DNA of 64,000 bases from Maritalea sp051251695 (GTDB lineage Bacteria > Pseudomonadota > Alphaproteobacteria > Rhizobiales > Devosiaceae), in contig NZ_JBPOEU010000006.1 in the NCBI RefSeq assembly GCF_051251695.1, forward strand, positions 1-64,000, read 5' to 3'. The notes under the pieces were generated by a model. The model did no database searches, was not told the DNA's origin, and saw nothing but the letters and a program-made list of their open reading frames with translations. The position numbers and the translations under genes are program-made. Positions 54,256 through 63,094 of the stretch are shown here, one piece after another. The first letter of the stretch is position 1. Each line of letters starts with the position of its first letter.

Positions 54256-54479
54256 CGGTAAACCAGGTAGCATCAACATAAAATGCAAACCAATAATTGA
54301 GTTGGTCATGATTTTTTGTGAATGACCTATTCAAAATGATCATCGATATTTCATTTAAATATATCTGATGGGGCGTGACAGCGCTATTTTGCGGCGCTAC
54401 GCTGCTCATCTTCTTGGTTTTCTTTCAACAGTTCCGCAAGCTATTCCCAAATGGCTCAATTGTTGAGAAAGGTTCTTCT

Positions 54480-55940
54480 ATGTTGGATATTGCTTCAAAG
54501 TTCAAAATGACAGGCGCCTATATTGATGGGCAATGGGTCAAGGCGTCCTCAGGCAAAAGCTTCGCCGTTCTCAACCCGGCCAATTCTGAGCATTTGGCAG
54601 ATGTTGCAGATTGCACAAAAGCTGACGCGCTCAATGCTGTCGCCGCCGCAAAAACAGCATTTAAAATGTGGTCGGGTAAAACGGCCAAGCAACGCTGCGA
54701 TATTTTGCGAAAATGGAACGATTTGATTTTGGCCAATGTCGATCAACTCGGTGCGCTTTTGTCCAAAGAGCAAGGCAAACCCCTTGCAGAGGCTAAGGGC
54801 GAAATCACATATGGGGCAAGCTATATTGAATGGTTCGCTGAAGAGGCACGCCGGGCCTATGGCGATGTCATTCCAGCTTCGCGGCCAAATACGCAAATTG
54901 TTGTTATGAAGCAACCGGTGGGCGTCGTCGCTGCAATAACACCTTGGAATTTCCCCAATGCAATGATTGCGCGAAAAGTCGCCCCGGCCCTTGCTGCTGG
55001 GTGTACGATTGTGATCAAGCCGGCACCTGAAACGCCCTTGTCAGCTCTGGCACTTGCTGTTTTGGCCGAAGAGGCGGGTATTCCCAAAGGGGTTATCAAT
55101 ATACTGCCGACTACTCAAACTTCTGACGTTGGTGACGTGCTCACCACTCATCCTGATATTGCTAAAGTGTCGTTCACTGGCTCCACCAATGTGGGCCGCC
55201 ATATTATGCGTAATGGTGCAGACACCGTTAAAAGGCTTTCACTTGAGCTTGGCGGCAACGCGCCTTTTATTGTGTTTGATGACGCAGATTTGGACGCCGC
55301 TGTTGAAGGTGCGCTCAATTCCAAATTCCGCAACTCAGGACAAACCTGTGTGTGCGCCAATCGGCTTTATATTCAAGCCGGGATTTATGATCAGTTCGCA
55401 GCAGCGTTCGCTAAAAAAGTCGAAACCCTAAAAGTGGGCGATGCTTTTGACGAGGGTGTAACTCAAGGACCGCTCATCAACCAAAATGCAATGACCAAAG
55501 TCGAAGAACTGGTCGGTGATGCGTTGGAAAAAGGCGCTTCGGCCATTGTTGGTGCGCAGCGTCACGAGTTGGGTGGGCTTTATTATGCACCGACGGTGTT
55601 GCGTGATGTGCCGCTGAATGCGCGGGTTTTGAAAGAAGAAATTTTTGGCCCCGTCGCCCCGCTGATCAAGTTTGAAATGGAAGAAGACGTGATTGCGCTA
55701 GCGAATGACAGTGAGTTTGGTCTCGCTGGCTATTTCTTCGCGCGCGACATTGGTCGTGTTTGGCGCGTTGCAGCGGCTTTAGAATGCGGCATTGTTGGCG
55801 TCAATGAAGGGGTAACCTCTGCCGTGGAAGCTCCATTCGGCGGCGTAAAGCAATCTGGCTTAGGCCGAGAAGGTTCCCATTATGGCCTAGATGACTATCT
55901 CGACATTAAATACGTGTTGATGGGTGGGCTGGGTCACTAG
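54480..55940 (+). CDS. gabD: NAD(P)-dependent succinate-semialdehyde dehydrogenase
   Basis: 486 residues of the aldehyde dehydrogenase superfamily. The NAD-binding TPWNFPNAMIARKVAPALAAG block, the KVSFTGSTNVGRHIM region, the general base in LSLELGGNAPFIVFDDADLD and the catalytic Cys in NSGQTCVCANR are all visible. QTCVCANR is typical of the succinate-semialdehyde type, which closes the GABA shunt; glutarate semialdehyde is a possible alternative. An upstream frame-open start (54375) adds a false hydrophobic stretch; this ATG has GAAAGGT ahead. Confidence 0.92.
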   Translation: MLDIASKFKMTGAYIDGQWVKASSGKSFAVLNPANSEHLADVADCTKADALNAVAAAKTAFKMWSGKTAKQRCDILRKWNDLILANVDQLGALLSKEQGKPLAEAKGEITYGASYIEWFAEEARRAYGDVIPASRPNTQIVVMKQPVGVVAAITPWNFPNAMIARKVAPALAAGCTIVIKPAPETPLSALALAVLAEEAGIPKGVINILPTTQTSDVGDVLTTHPDIAKVSFTGSTNVGRHIMRNGADTVKRLSLELGGNAPFIVFDDADLDAAVEGALNSKFRNSGQTCVCANRLYIQAGIYDQFAAAFAKKVETLKVGDAFDEGVTQGPLINQNAMTKVEELVGDALEKGASAIVGAQRHELGGLYYAPTVLRDVPLNARVLKEEIFGPVAPLIKFEMEEDVIALANDSEFGLAGYFFARDIGRVWRVAAALECGIVGVNEGVTSAVEAPFGGVKQSGLGREGSHYGLDDYLDIKYVLMGGLGH

Positions 55941-55961
55941 CCTTTGATGGTGAAATAGGCC

Positions 55962-56969
55962 CTAGAACATTCCAATTTTTTTGAACCACCAAAATTGGAA
56001 ACCGCCTATAACGACCATCAAAAAGCAAACAACGGAGAATGCCCAAGGACTATCAACACCGGGCATTCCACCCACATTGATGCCCAACAGGCCGGTCAAC
56101 AGACCCAGCGGCAAAAATAGGGCTGCAACAATGGACAGCACAAACATTTGTTTGTTCATTGTCTCTGCCCGCTTGTCCATCAGTTGGTCATGAACGATTT
56201 GTGCCCGGTCTCGGATCGCGTCCAAATCTTCTCCCAATCTATTCACGCGCTCGCCCGCCTCGCGCAATCTGCCGCGATCACGTTCTTTTAGCCATGCCAA
56301 GTCTTCAATCAGCAATGTTGTCAGTGCATCGCGTTGTGGCAGCATGTAGCGGCGTAAAAGTATCGACATGCGTCTAATTTCTGCAAGCTGGCCACGCGAT
56401 GCCCCGGCCTCAGCGTCAATTACCACTTCCTCAAGGTCATCGACCTGGCTGTTAATATCGGCAACCAGCGGTTCAACTTCGTCCACAAGCCGCAACGCAA
56501 GCTTTGCAACCAAATCTCCGGGGGAGCGGGGGGCTTGGTCGCGCGAAATAGTGGCCACCAAATCGTTTAGTGCTCTAAGTGGCTTTTGGCCGACACTGAT
56601 AACTTCGTCGCTGGTAATCCAAAGGCGGATCGACACCATATCTTCTGGCCTAGCCCCATGCTCTATATTGATGCCGCGCAGCATCAAAAGCGCGCCATTG
56701 CTGTGCACGGTACAACGCGGTCGCGTTTCAAGGGCCGTAAGCGCATCTACAACCACACTGTCTTTTACAATCGATAGCAGGTCGGCACGTGTTTCAGCAC
56801 TGTCCCGCAAAAAATGAACCCAGTGAAATGATCCCTTTTTAGGCGGATCCAGCTGATGTGGTGAGGAAGCCGTTTGATCATGGTGGGCGTGGCCATGGCC
56901 ATCTAAGGTTAGCGAAAACCTTTGCAAGCCGATCTGATCGTTGTTTTCGGACGTATCAATATGTGTCAT
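55962..56969 (-). CDS. zntB: Zinc transporter ZntB-type (CorA family)
   Basis: 335 residues. A large cytoplasmic N-domain is followed by two C-terminal membrane helices joined by a GINVGGMPGV loop, the signature of ZntB-type CorA relatives (CorA proper has GMN). Members move zinc. The first 30 residues hold several His (LDGHGHAHHDQ), possible metal ligands. The ATG for MTHIDTS was chosen; a frame-open start at 57017 adds 16 unrelated residues. Confidence 0.9.
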   Translation of the reverse strand: MTHIDTSENNDQIGLQRFSLTLDGHGHAHHDQTASSPHQLDPPKKGSFHWVHFLRDSAETRADLLSIVKDSVVVDALTALETRPRCTVHSNGALLMLRGINIEHGARPEDMVSIRLWITSDEVISVGQKPLRALNDLVATISRDQAPRSPGDLVAKLALRLVDEVEPLVADINSQVDDLEEVVIDAEAGASRGQLAEIRRMSILLRRYMLPQRDALTTLLIEDLAWLKERDRGRLREAGERVNRLGEDLDAIRDRAQIVHDQLMDKRAETMNKQMFVLSIVAALFLPLGLLTGLLGINVGGMPGVDSPWAFSVVCFLMVVIGGFQFWWFKKIGMF

Positions 56970-57081
56970 GAAGCAATAATGTCCTAAAACTGATAGTCTT
57001 GTGACCCAATTATGCACTAAACTGGTTCGTGATGAAATTGAATATTATGCCGAAACATCAAGAAATGAGTAACGTAAAATC

Positions 57082-58440
57082 ATGAGTGATTTTAGCCCTT
57101 TGACTGCCCAGGTTTTGCTGATGCTAAACAACTTCTTGCAAATCTTTGGCCTGTCCTTGACTCAAACCCACCTATTTTGGGGCGCAGTACAAATATCTGT
57201 GGCCTTAAGTTGTTTTATTCTGGCCAAATATTTAGCGTCAAAAGTCGAACCAAAGCTGGAAGAACGCGTGCGTGCCATGTCGCTCGACGGCAGTCGGTTG
57301 CGTATGATGGCGGTTGTGCTGCGGCGCACGCGGTGGGTGATATTTGTGCTTTTGCTTTGGCTCGGCATATCTATATTGCGCGTCAGCACTTGGGATAGTC
57401 GCTCATTTTTGCTTACCGTGATTGCTAGTCTGGCGACGTCATGGGTGGTCATTTCATTTGCCTCCAGAATGATCAAAAACCAAACATTGTCGCGCATTGT
57501 TGCGGTTGTGGGTTGGGTTATTGTTGCCTTTTATACACTCGGCATTATGCAGCAAACCGTTGTTGTGTTTGACGAACTCGCCATCGAAATGAGCGGCTTT
57601 CGCATCTCGTTGCTAATGATTGTGCAGGGCGTTGTCTTATTGTCCTTCCTATTTTGGGCTGCGCTGGCAATTAGCCGCATGTTGGAACGCCAATTCCAAA
57701 CGTTTGAGGACATCTCCCCGACAATGCGGGTATTGGTGGGCAAAATTTCGCGGTTTGTCCTGCTCACAATGGCTGGCATTATTGGTCTTTCCATCATCGG
57801 TATTGACTTTTCAGCGCTCACGCTTGTTTCAGGTGCGATTGGCCTGGGCATCGGTTTTGGTTTGCAAAAGGTGGTCTCAAACCTGATTTCGGGCGTGATT
57901 TTGCTTTTGGACAAGTCCATCAAACCCGGGGATGTCATTTCCGTCGGGGATACGTTTGGCTGGATCACTTCGCTTAATGCACGCTATGTCTCTGTTACTG
58001 CGCGCGATGGGCGAGAATATCTGATCCCGAACGAAGACTTAATCACCCAACAGGTTGAAAACTGGTCATTCAATGACACCTATATTCGGATCGAAATAAA
58101 CTTCGGGGTTAGTTATAATTCAGACCCACATTTGGTCAAAGAAATCGCGGTTAAGGCTGCGCTTAAACATGCCAGAACCATTCGCGCTACCGGCGAGTAT
58201 CAAACGGTTTGCCATATAGTTGGGTTCGGGGACTCTTCGATTGATTTCACGCTGCGCTTTTGGATCGCTGACCCGACCAACGGCACCACCAATATTCGTG
58301 GAGATGTTTTCTTGGCGCTTTGGGATACGTTTAAAGAAAATGACATCGAAATTCCGTTCCCCCACCGTCACCTGCTGCTTGATCCGGCTACAAGTGCTGC
58401 CCTAAACCCTCAAGCCAATGGTGAAACCAAAACCTCATGA
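57082..58440 (+). CDS. MscS-family mechanosensitive channel
   Basis: 452 residues. About four N-terminal membrane helices precede the pore helix and upper beta domain: GAIGLGIGFGLQKVVSNLIS, then GVILLLDKSIKPGDVI and LIPNEDLITQQVENWS. The channel should open under membrane tension on osmotic downshock. The stop overlaps the start of the pcp gene (ATGA). Confidence 0.93.
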   Translation: MSDFSPLTAQVLLMLNNFLQIFGLSLTQTHLFWGAVQISVALSCFILAKYLASKVEPKLEERVRAMSLDGSRLRMMAVVLRRTRWVIFVLLLWLGISILRVSTWDSRSFLLTVIASLATSWVVISFASRMIKNQTLSRIVAVVGWVIVAFYTLGIMQQTVVVFDELAIEMSGFRISLLMIVQGVVLLSFLFWAALAISRMLERQFQTFEDISPTMRVLVGKISRFVLLTMAGIIGLSIIGIDFSALTLVSGAIGLGIGFGLQKVVSNLISGVILLLDKSIKPGDVISVGDTFGWITSLNARYVSVTARDGREYLIPNEDLITQQVENWSFNDTYIRIEINFGVSYNSDPHLVKEIAVKAALKHARTIRATGEYQTVCHIVGFGDSSIDFTLRFWIADPTNGTTNIRGDVFLALWDTFKENDIEIPFPHRHLLLDPATSAALNPQANGETKTS

Positions 58441-59087
58441 CCAAGACAATATTGCTAACAGGGTTTGAACCATTTGGCGGCGAAAATTCCAATCCATCGA
58501 TGGAAATTGCAAAAGCCCTTGATGGTTTTGAAAACGACCAGGTGAAAATAGTTTGCGCTATTTTGCCCGTTGAGCGCTTCGCTGCAACAGCTCAAGTGAT
58601 AGACCATATTGGTCGTGTAAAACCTGACATGGTGGTCGCGCTGGGGCTGGCTGCTGGGCGAAATGCGATTACACCGGAAAAGGTAGCGATTAATTTTGAT
58701 GACTTCCGCATTCCCGACAATGGGGGCAACCAGCCAGTTGGGGAACCCATTCGAAATGACGGCCCCGCTGCCTATTTCTCTACGTTGCCGGTGAACATGA
58801 TGACCCAGACCATGTTAGAGCAGGGCAGCAAAGCTGCAGTTTCGTTTTCGGCGGGCACTTTTGTTTGCAACCATTTGATGTATGGTTTGCTAGATCATAT
58901 TGAGCAGCGGAACTTGCCAATAAAAGCGGGATTTGTTCATGTCCCACAAGCCACAGAACTGGCCGGTGACAAGGTTGAAATCCCGACACTCGCATTGTCC
59001 CGAATGACAGATTCGATCCGAGCGGGCCTAATAGCTGGGGCGACTGCAACGCAAGACCTAAAAGTCAATGCTGGCAATATCCAGTAA
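58437..59087 (+). CDS. pcp: Pyroglutamyl-peptidase I
   Basis: 216 residues, a cysteine peptidase that removes N-terminal pyroglutamate. Catalytic residues appear in order: Glu in PEKVAINFDDFRIPDN, Cys in AGTFVCNHLMYGLL and His in GFVHVPQATEL. The N-terminus ILLTGFEPFGGENSNPS is diagnostic. It is coupled to the mechanosensitive channel gene. Its stop directly abuts that of the converging serine hydrolase. Confidence 0.95.
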   Translation: MTKTILLTGFEPFGGENSNPSMEIAKALDGFENDQVKIVCAILPVERFAATAQVIDHIGRVKPDMVVALGLAAGRNAITPEKVAINFDDFRIPDNGGNQPVGEPIRNDGPAAYFSTLPVNMMTQTMLEQGSKAAVSFSAGTFVCNHLMYGLLDHIEQRNLPIKAGFVHVPQATELAGDKVEIPTLALSRMTDSIRAGLIAGATATQDLKVNAGNIQ

Positions 59088-60476
59088 TTATTCTTTCAGC
59101 GCGTCAATAATCGCGGCCACCAGCTTTTGCGGACGATAGCCAAGGTCTGAAGGGGTTAGCCCCATACGTACAACAACCAGTCGCTTGGACGGCACAATGG
59201 CGACGGATTGTCCATCATGCCCCAACATCCAGCGTATGTCCCTTGGGAATTCAAATTCAGCATCTGGGTCAGTTCCGTTAGGAACGTCGCCTCTAGGCCC
59301 ATGTAACCAAATTTGGCCCTGCCCATATTCTTCGACTCCCCAATCAGCCTTACTTGCATTGGCGCCAGTGGTCATCCAACGCACATAATCAGAGGGAACT
59401 ATTTGCATGTTGGCCCACCTGCCATTTTGCAAGATTAGTTGCCCAATACGTGCCCAGTCCCGAGCCGTTGCATATAGGTAGGAAGAGCCAATATAGGTGC
59501 CTGCTGCGTCGGTTTCTAGCGTCGCACTTTTCATGCCCAAAGGACCAAATAGTTCCTTATGCGGCCAAATTAGTGATTTTGCGTCCACTGCGTTTTGCCA
59601 AATGCGAGATAACAACACGGTGGTGCCAGAAGAATATTCAAATAGATGGGCGTCCCAATTGTCTTCAAGCGGCAAGGAGGAAGCAAATTTTGCCATATCT
59701 GGCTCAAGATAAAGCATTCGCGTTACGTCTGAAACACTGCCATAGCCCTCGTTCCAGCTCAGGCCAGAACTCATGCTCATCAATTCTTGCAATTGAATGC
59801 TTTTGCGATCATCAATTTGCCATTGGCTGAGCAATTGATCGCGATCTGGCGTCCTTTTTTCTGGCGGCAATGTGCCAATAATAAGCCCGGTTACAGTTTT
59901 GGCCATCGACCACCCAAGTAGGGGAACATTTGCGTCAAAACCCGTCCCATAGGTTTCGCTGATCAGTCGGCCATCCTTTATGACCACAACTGCACGCATA
60001 TTCGGACCAACAAGCTCCTCATCGGCAAGCACACCGTCGATTTTGATGTTGTGATCGCCCATCGGCCATTCGCTTTGTTCGAAATAGCCGTCAATTTCGG
60101 CACTCGGCAAGGCGATATTCTTCACGTCCTCAATCGACCCGGTGGGCAAACTGGCGCAGCCTAATCCTTCGCGGTACACAGCTTTTCCGGTGGCAAAAAG
60201 ACCAAGAAATTTGGCGGTTACAACCGCTTGTGGCTCGTCGACGTCGACATTGATATAGCCAAGAATAGGGTGTCCGCCTGCCTGCACATCGACATTTTGC
60301 ACATCAATGGCGTCGCGACCGGCCACAAACACGTTTGAACACACAATTTTGGCGGAATAGTTGGTGGCGACACGCAACAGTTCGGGTGGCGCGAGGAACA
60401 AATACAATGAAATGCCCAACACCAACATCGCCAACAGACCGAATAAGGTCTTGGCTAAAATACTTACCCATTTCAT
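59088..60476 (-). CDS. Beta-lactamase-fold serine hydrolase
   Basis: 462 residues. One N-terminal membrane helix (about 5-28) anchors a periplasmic domain. The SxxK motif is in GWSMAKTVTGLI, the YxN-like motif is YSSG, and HDGQSVAIVP stands at the third motif. It belongs to the class C / EstB group, which includes esterases and peptidases as well as beta-lactamases; substrate unknown. GAGGAGG lies before this ATG, so the longer frame-open start at 60515 is rejected. Confidence 0.87.
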   Translation of the reverse strand: MKWVSILAKTLFGLLAMLVLGISLYLFLAPPELLRVATNYSAKIVCSNVFVAGRDAIDVQNVDVQAGGHPILGYINVDVDEPQAVVTAKFLGLFATGKAVYREGLGCASLPTGSIEDVKNIALPSAEIDGYFEQSEWPMGDHNIKIDGVLADEELVGPNMRAVVVIKDGRLISETYGTGFDANVPLLGWSMAKTVTGLIIGTLPPEKRTPDRDQLLSQWQIDDRKSIQLQELMSMSSGLSWNEGYGSVSDVTRMLYLEPDMAKFASSLPLEDNWDAHLFEYSSGTTVLLSRIWQNAVDAKSLIWPHKELFGPLGMKSATLETDAAGTYIGSSYLYATARDWARIGQLILQNGRWANMQIVPSDYVRWMTTGANASKADWGVEEYGQGQIWLHGPRGDVPNGTDPDAEFEFPRDIRWMLGHDGQSVAIVPSKRLVVVRMGLTPSDLGYRPQKLVAAIIDALKE

Positions 60477-60606
60477 TTGTTCCGCCTCCTCACGAAATGA
60501 ATATGGACGTATCAAATCATATTTGACGCAAGGTGCAAGCTAATTATCTATTGGTCAATCTAGCGTTGTGTTTTCAGTGGGTGCAGGTCGACTTCAGTGA
60601 TGGGGG

Positions 60607-61881
60607 TCACCGTTCATCCCACTTGTCTTGGAGTTGCATACCCCAATAGGCAAATTGGGTAGCCAGTCGGCCAATTGGGCCACCACCCCATTGCGCTTTG
60701 AACGGCTCAAAAAGCTTGTACCGATCTGATTTCTCAGCAACGGCTTCGGCGGCAACGATGCCAATCGCTGCTGTGGTGTTTAGACCATGCCCCCCCGTCG
60801 CCGTCGCGGTCCAACATCCTGGCTCAATCTCTCGCAATAGCGGCATTTTATGAACGCAATAGCCCATCAAGCCGGACCATGATTTTTCAATTTCTAAGCC
60901 AGCTAATTGGGGGTAAATCGCTTCGATATCGCCTTTGAGCAGTTGAGCTAGCGCGTTGGGTTCAGATTTTTGTGTCGTGATGCGACCACCCCAAAGCAAT
61001 CGGTCACTGTCTTCGATCAACCGATAATAATCGCCTGCGCGCCGATTGTCCGAAATGCAGCCCTTAAAGGTGATGGCATCGGCCAGCTTAGACTTCATCT
61101 TCTTGGTGACCACCACGTAAGTCGCAACGGGTAACACTGCGCTTTCCAGCTTGGGCGACAAGTCACTTAGATAGGCACTGCCGCACAGCACAATTTTCGC
61201 CGCTTTTACATGTCCATTTGCGGTTTGAACTTCCCAATGTGTTTGATGTTTGTGCAATGCCCGCGCTTCACTGTTCTCAAAAATCTGACCGCCTTCGGTA
61301 TGGATTTTGTCGGCCAAAGCAACGCAATAATTGAGCGGATGAATGTGAAACGCCGAGCGGTCCTCAAGACCTTGGAAGTAACGTTGCGACCGGAGTTGTT
61401 CGCGCACTTTCTCAGTTGGCCAAAAAGTGTAATCCGCTCCATAAGTGTTCGCCAGTTTTTCAATCGAGGCTTTGAGATTTTCGCCATCATCGTGGCGTAC
61501 AACATTTAGCCAATGATATTGAGGGTCCTGACCCTTGGACGCAAAACCTTCGATATTATCGCGCACATATTTTGTGCCTTCGCGACTAATATCAAACAGG
61601 GCTTTGGCGTGGTCGACCCCCAGCTTTTTCTCTAAGTTCAAAATGCCTTGCGCATACCCATCAGAAACAAATCCACCGTTGCGGCCCGAAGCGCCCCAGC
61701 CAATTTTTTGCCCCTCGAGCAACACAACAGATTTGCCATGCCTGAGCAGTTCACGCGCGGTGGTAAGGCCAGCCAATCCACCACCAACAACGCAAACGTC
61801 TGCTTCAATATTGTTAGACAGTGTGGGGAATGACGTCGAAGAAACAAGGGTTTTCGCATAGTAGCTGTCAATATGGGGCAT
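60607..61881 (-). CDS. FAD-dependent amine oxidoreductase (DAO / PuuB-like)
   Basis: 424 residues. The dinucleotide-binding motif is DVCVVGGGLAGLTTARELL followed by the covalent-FAD-type KIGWGASGRNGGFVSDGYA region. The C-terminus has ATGGHGLNTTAAIG for flavin contact. This pattern is shared by gamma-glutamylputrescine oxidases and other amine or glycine oxidases; the substrate is not certain. The gene is alone between the hydrolase and the sugar genes. Confidence 0.88.
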   Translation of the reverse strand: MPHIDSYYAKTLVSSTSFPTLSNNIEADVCVVGGGLAGLTTARELLRHGKSVVLLEGQKIGWGASGRNGGFVSDGYAQGILNLEKKLGVDHAKALFDISREGTKYVRDNIEGFASKGQDPQYHWLNVVRHDDGENLKASIEKLANTYGADYTFWPTEKVREQLRSQRYFQGLEDRSAFHIHPLNYCVALADKIHTEGGQIFENSEARALHKHQTHWEVQTANGHVKAAKIVLCGSAYLSDLSPKLESAVLPVATYVVVTKKMKSKLADAITFKGCISDNRRAGDYYRLIEDSDRLLWGGRITTQKSEPNALAQLLKGDIEAIYPQLAGLEIEKSWSGLMGYCVHKMPLLREIEPGCWTATATGGHGLNTTAAIGIVAAEAVAEKSDRYKLFEPFKAQWGGGPIGRLATQFAYWGMQLQDKWDER

Positions 61882-61951
61882 AGGAATTCCAGAACAGGTG
61901 AACGTGCTGGCCGAATGCTTACATATTCATGCCCATGGCGCAAAGCTTGAT

Positions 61952-63085
61952 CTAGCCGACGAGTGGTGTCCATTGTGCATTTGCTTTCGACGACCGTATC
62001 GCTGCATCGATAAACCGCATACCCGCAATGCCTTCGTCAATTGTTGGGCTAAGACAGTTGGGTGTCCGACCATTGCGAATAATGTCTGCAGCTTCGCTAT
62101 AGATGGTCGCAAAACCTTCCAGATACCCCTCAGGATGGCCCGGCGGCACACGCGTGATATCATTGGCAATCGCGCTGGTCCCATGTCCTCCGCGGGTCAA
62201 TAAACATTTGGGCTCACCAAACATGCTTACCCATAATTGGTTCGGGTTTTCTTGATGCCATTCAAGGCCGCCCGTTTCACCAAAAATGCGGATGCTCAGG
62301 GCATTTTCATTGCCCGGTGCAACTTGCGTCGCCCACAACGTGCCCTTCGCGCCATTTTTAAAACGCAGCAATATTTGCGCGTCATCATCCACCAATCGAC
62401 CATCAACAAAACTGGTCAGTTCGGCGGCTAACTCGGAAACCGGTGTGCCACAGATAAATTGTGAGAGTTGAAAGGCATGGGTGCCCACATCAGCAATTGC
62501 ACCGCCAGCACCAGACCGCTTGGGATCGGCCCGCCATTCGGCCTGTTTGTTCTGGCTCAAGTCAATAGGCGCGGACAACCAGTCTTGGACATATTCGACT
62601 TGCACACGGCGCAACTTGCCAATTTTGCCTGAACGCACCATTTCTCGTGCTTGGCGCACCATTGGGTATCCGGAATAATTGTGGGTGAGGATAAATTCGG
62701 CACGGGAGCTTTCGGCGATTTTGCCCAGCTCAATTGCTTCCTCAAGATTTGCGGTGAGAGGCTTGTCGCAGATCACGCTGATCCCGGCGTCAAGAAACGC
62801 TTTGGAGACGGGGAAGTGCATATAGTTAGGTGTGACGACGGAGACGGCCTCTATGCCGTCTTCGCGCGCAGCTTCGACCTTGGCCATTTCTTCAAATGAA
62901 GCGTAAGACCGGTCGGGCGAAACGCCGATTTGTGCCGCAGAAATCGCGGCACGTTCCGCATTTGAAGAAAGCGCCCCTGCGACCAATTCAAACCGATCAT
63001 CTAGTCTTGCGGCGATGCGGTGTACCGCGCCAATAAACGCGCCTTGTCCACCACCCACCATGCCCAGTCGAATTCGTCTATCCAC
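61952..63085 (-). CDS. Gfo/Idh/MocA-family oxidoreductase
   Basis: 377 residues. The N-terminal Rossmann domain starts RLGMVGGGQGAFIGAVHRIA; the conserved ICDKPLTANLEEA motif supplies the catalytic Lys. Family members oxidise or reduce sugars and inositols with NAD(P). The sugar-phosphate isomerase gene lies 9 bases ahead in the same direction, so they are probably one catabolic operon whose substrate is unknown. Confidence 0.92.
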   Translation of the reverse strand: MDRRIRLGMVGGGQGAFIGAVHRIAARLDDRFELVAGALSSNAERAAISAAQIGVSPDRSYASFEEMAKVEAAREDGIEAVSVVTPNYMHFPVSKAFLDAGISVICDKPLTANLEEAIELGKIAESSRAEFILTHNYSGYPMVRQAREMVRSGKIGKLRRVQVEYVQDWLSAPIDLSQNKQAEWRADPKRSGAGGAIADVGTHAFQLSQFICGTPVSELAAELTSFVDGRLVDDDAQILLRFKNGAKGTLWATQVAPGNENALSIRIFGETGGLEWHQENPNQLWVSMFGEPKCLLTRGGHGTSAIANDITRVPPGHPEGYLEGFATIYSEAADIIRNGRTPNCLSPTIDEGIAGMRFIDAAIRSSKANAQWTPLVG

Positions 63086-63094
63086 ACCCGTCTC

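Noticed and set aside
54375..54479. Upstream start for the succinate-semialdehyde dehydrogenase, giving a hydrophobic N-terminus
   Set aside because: Aldehyde dehydrogenases of this group are cytosolic; the ATG at 54480 has a good ribosome site and matches family length, so the apparent membrane segment is non-coding.
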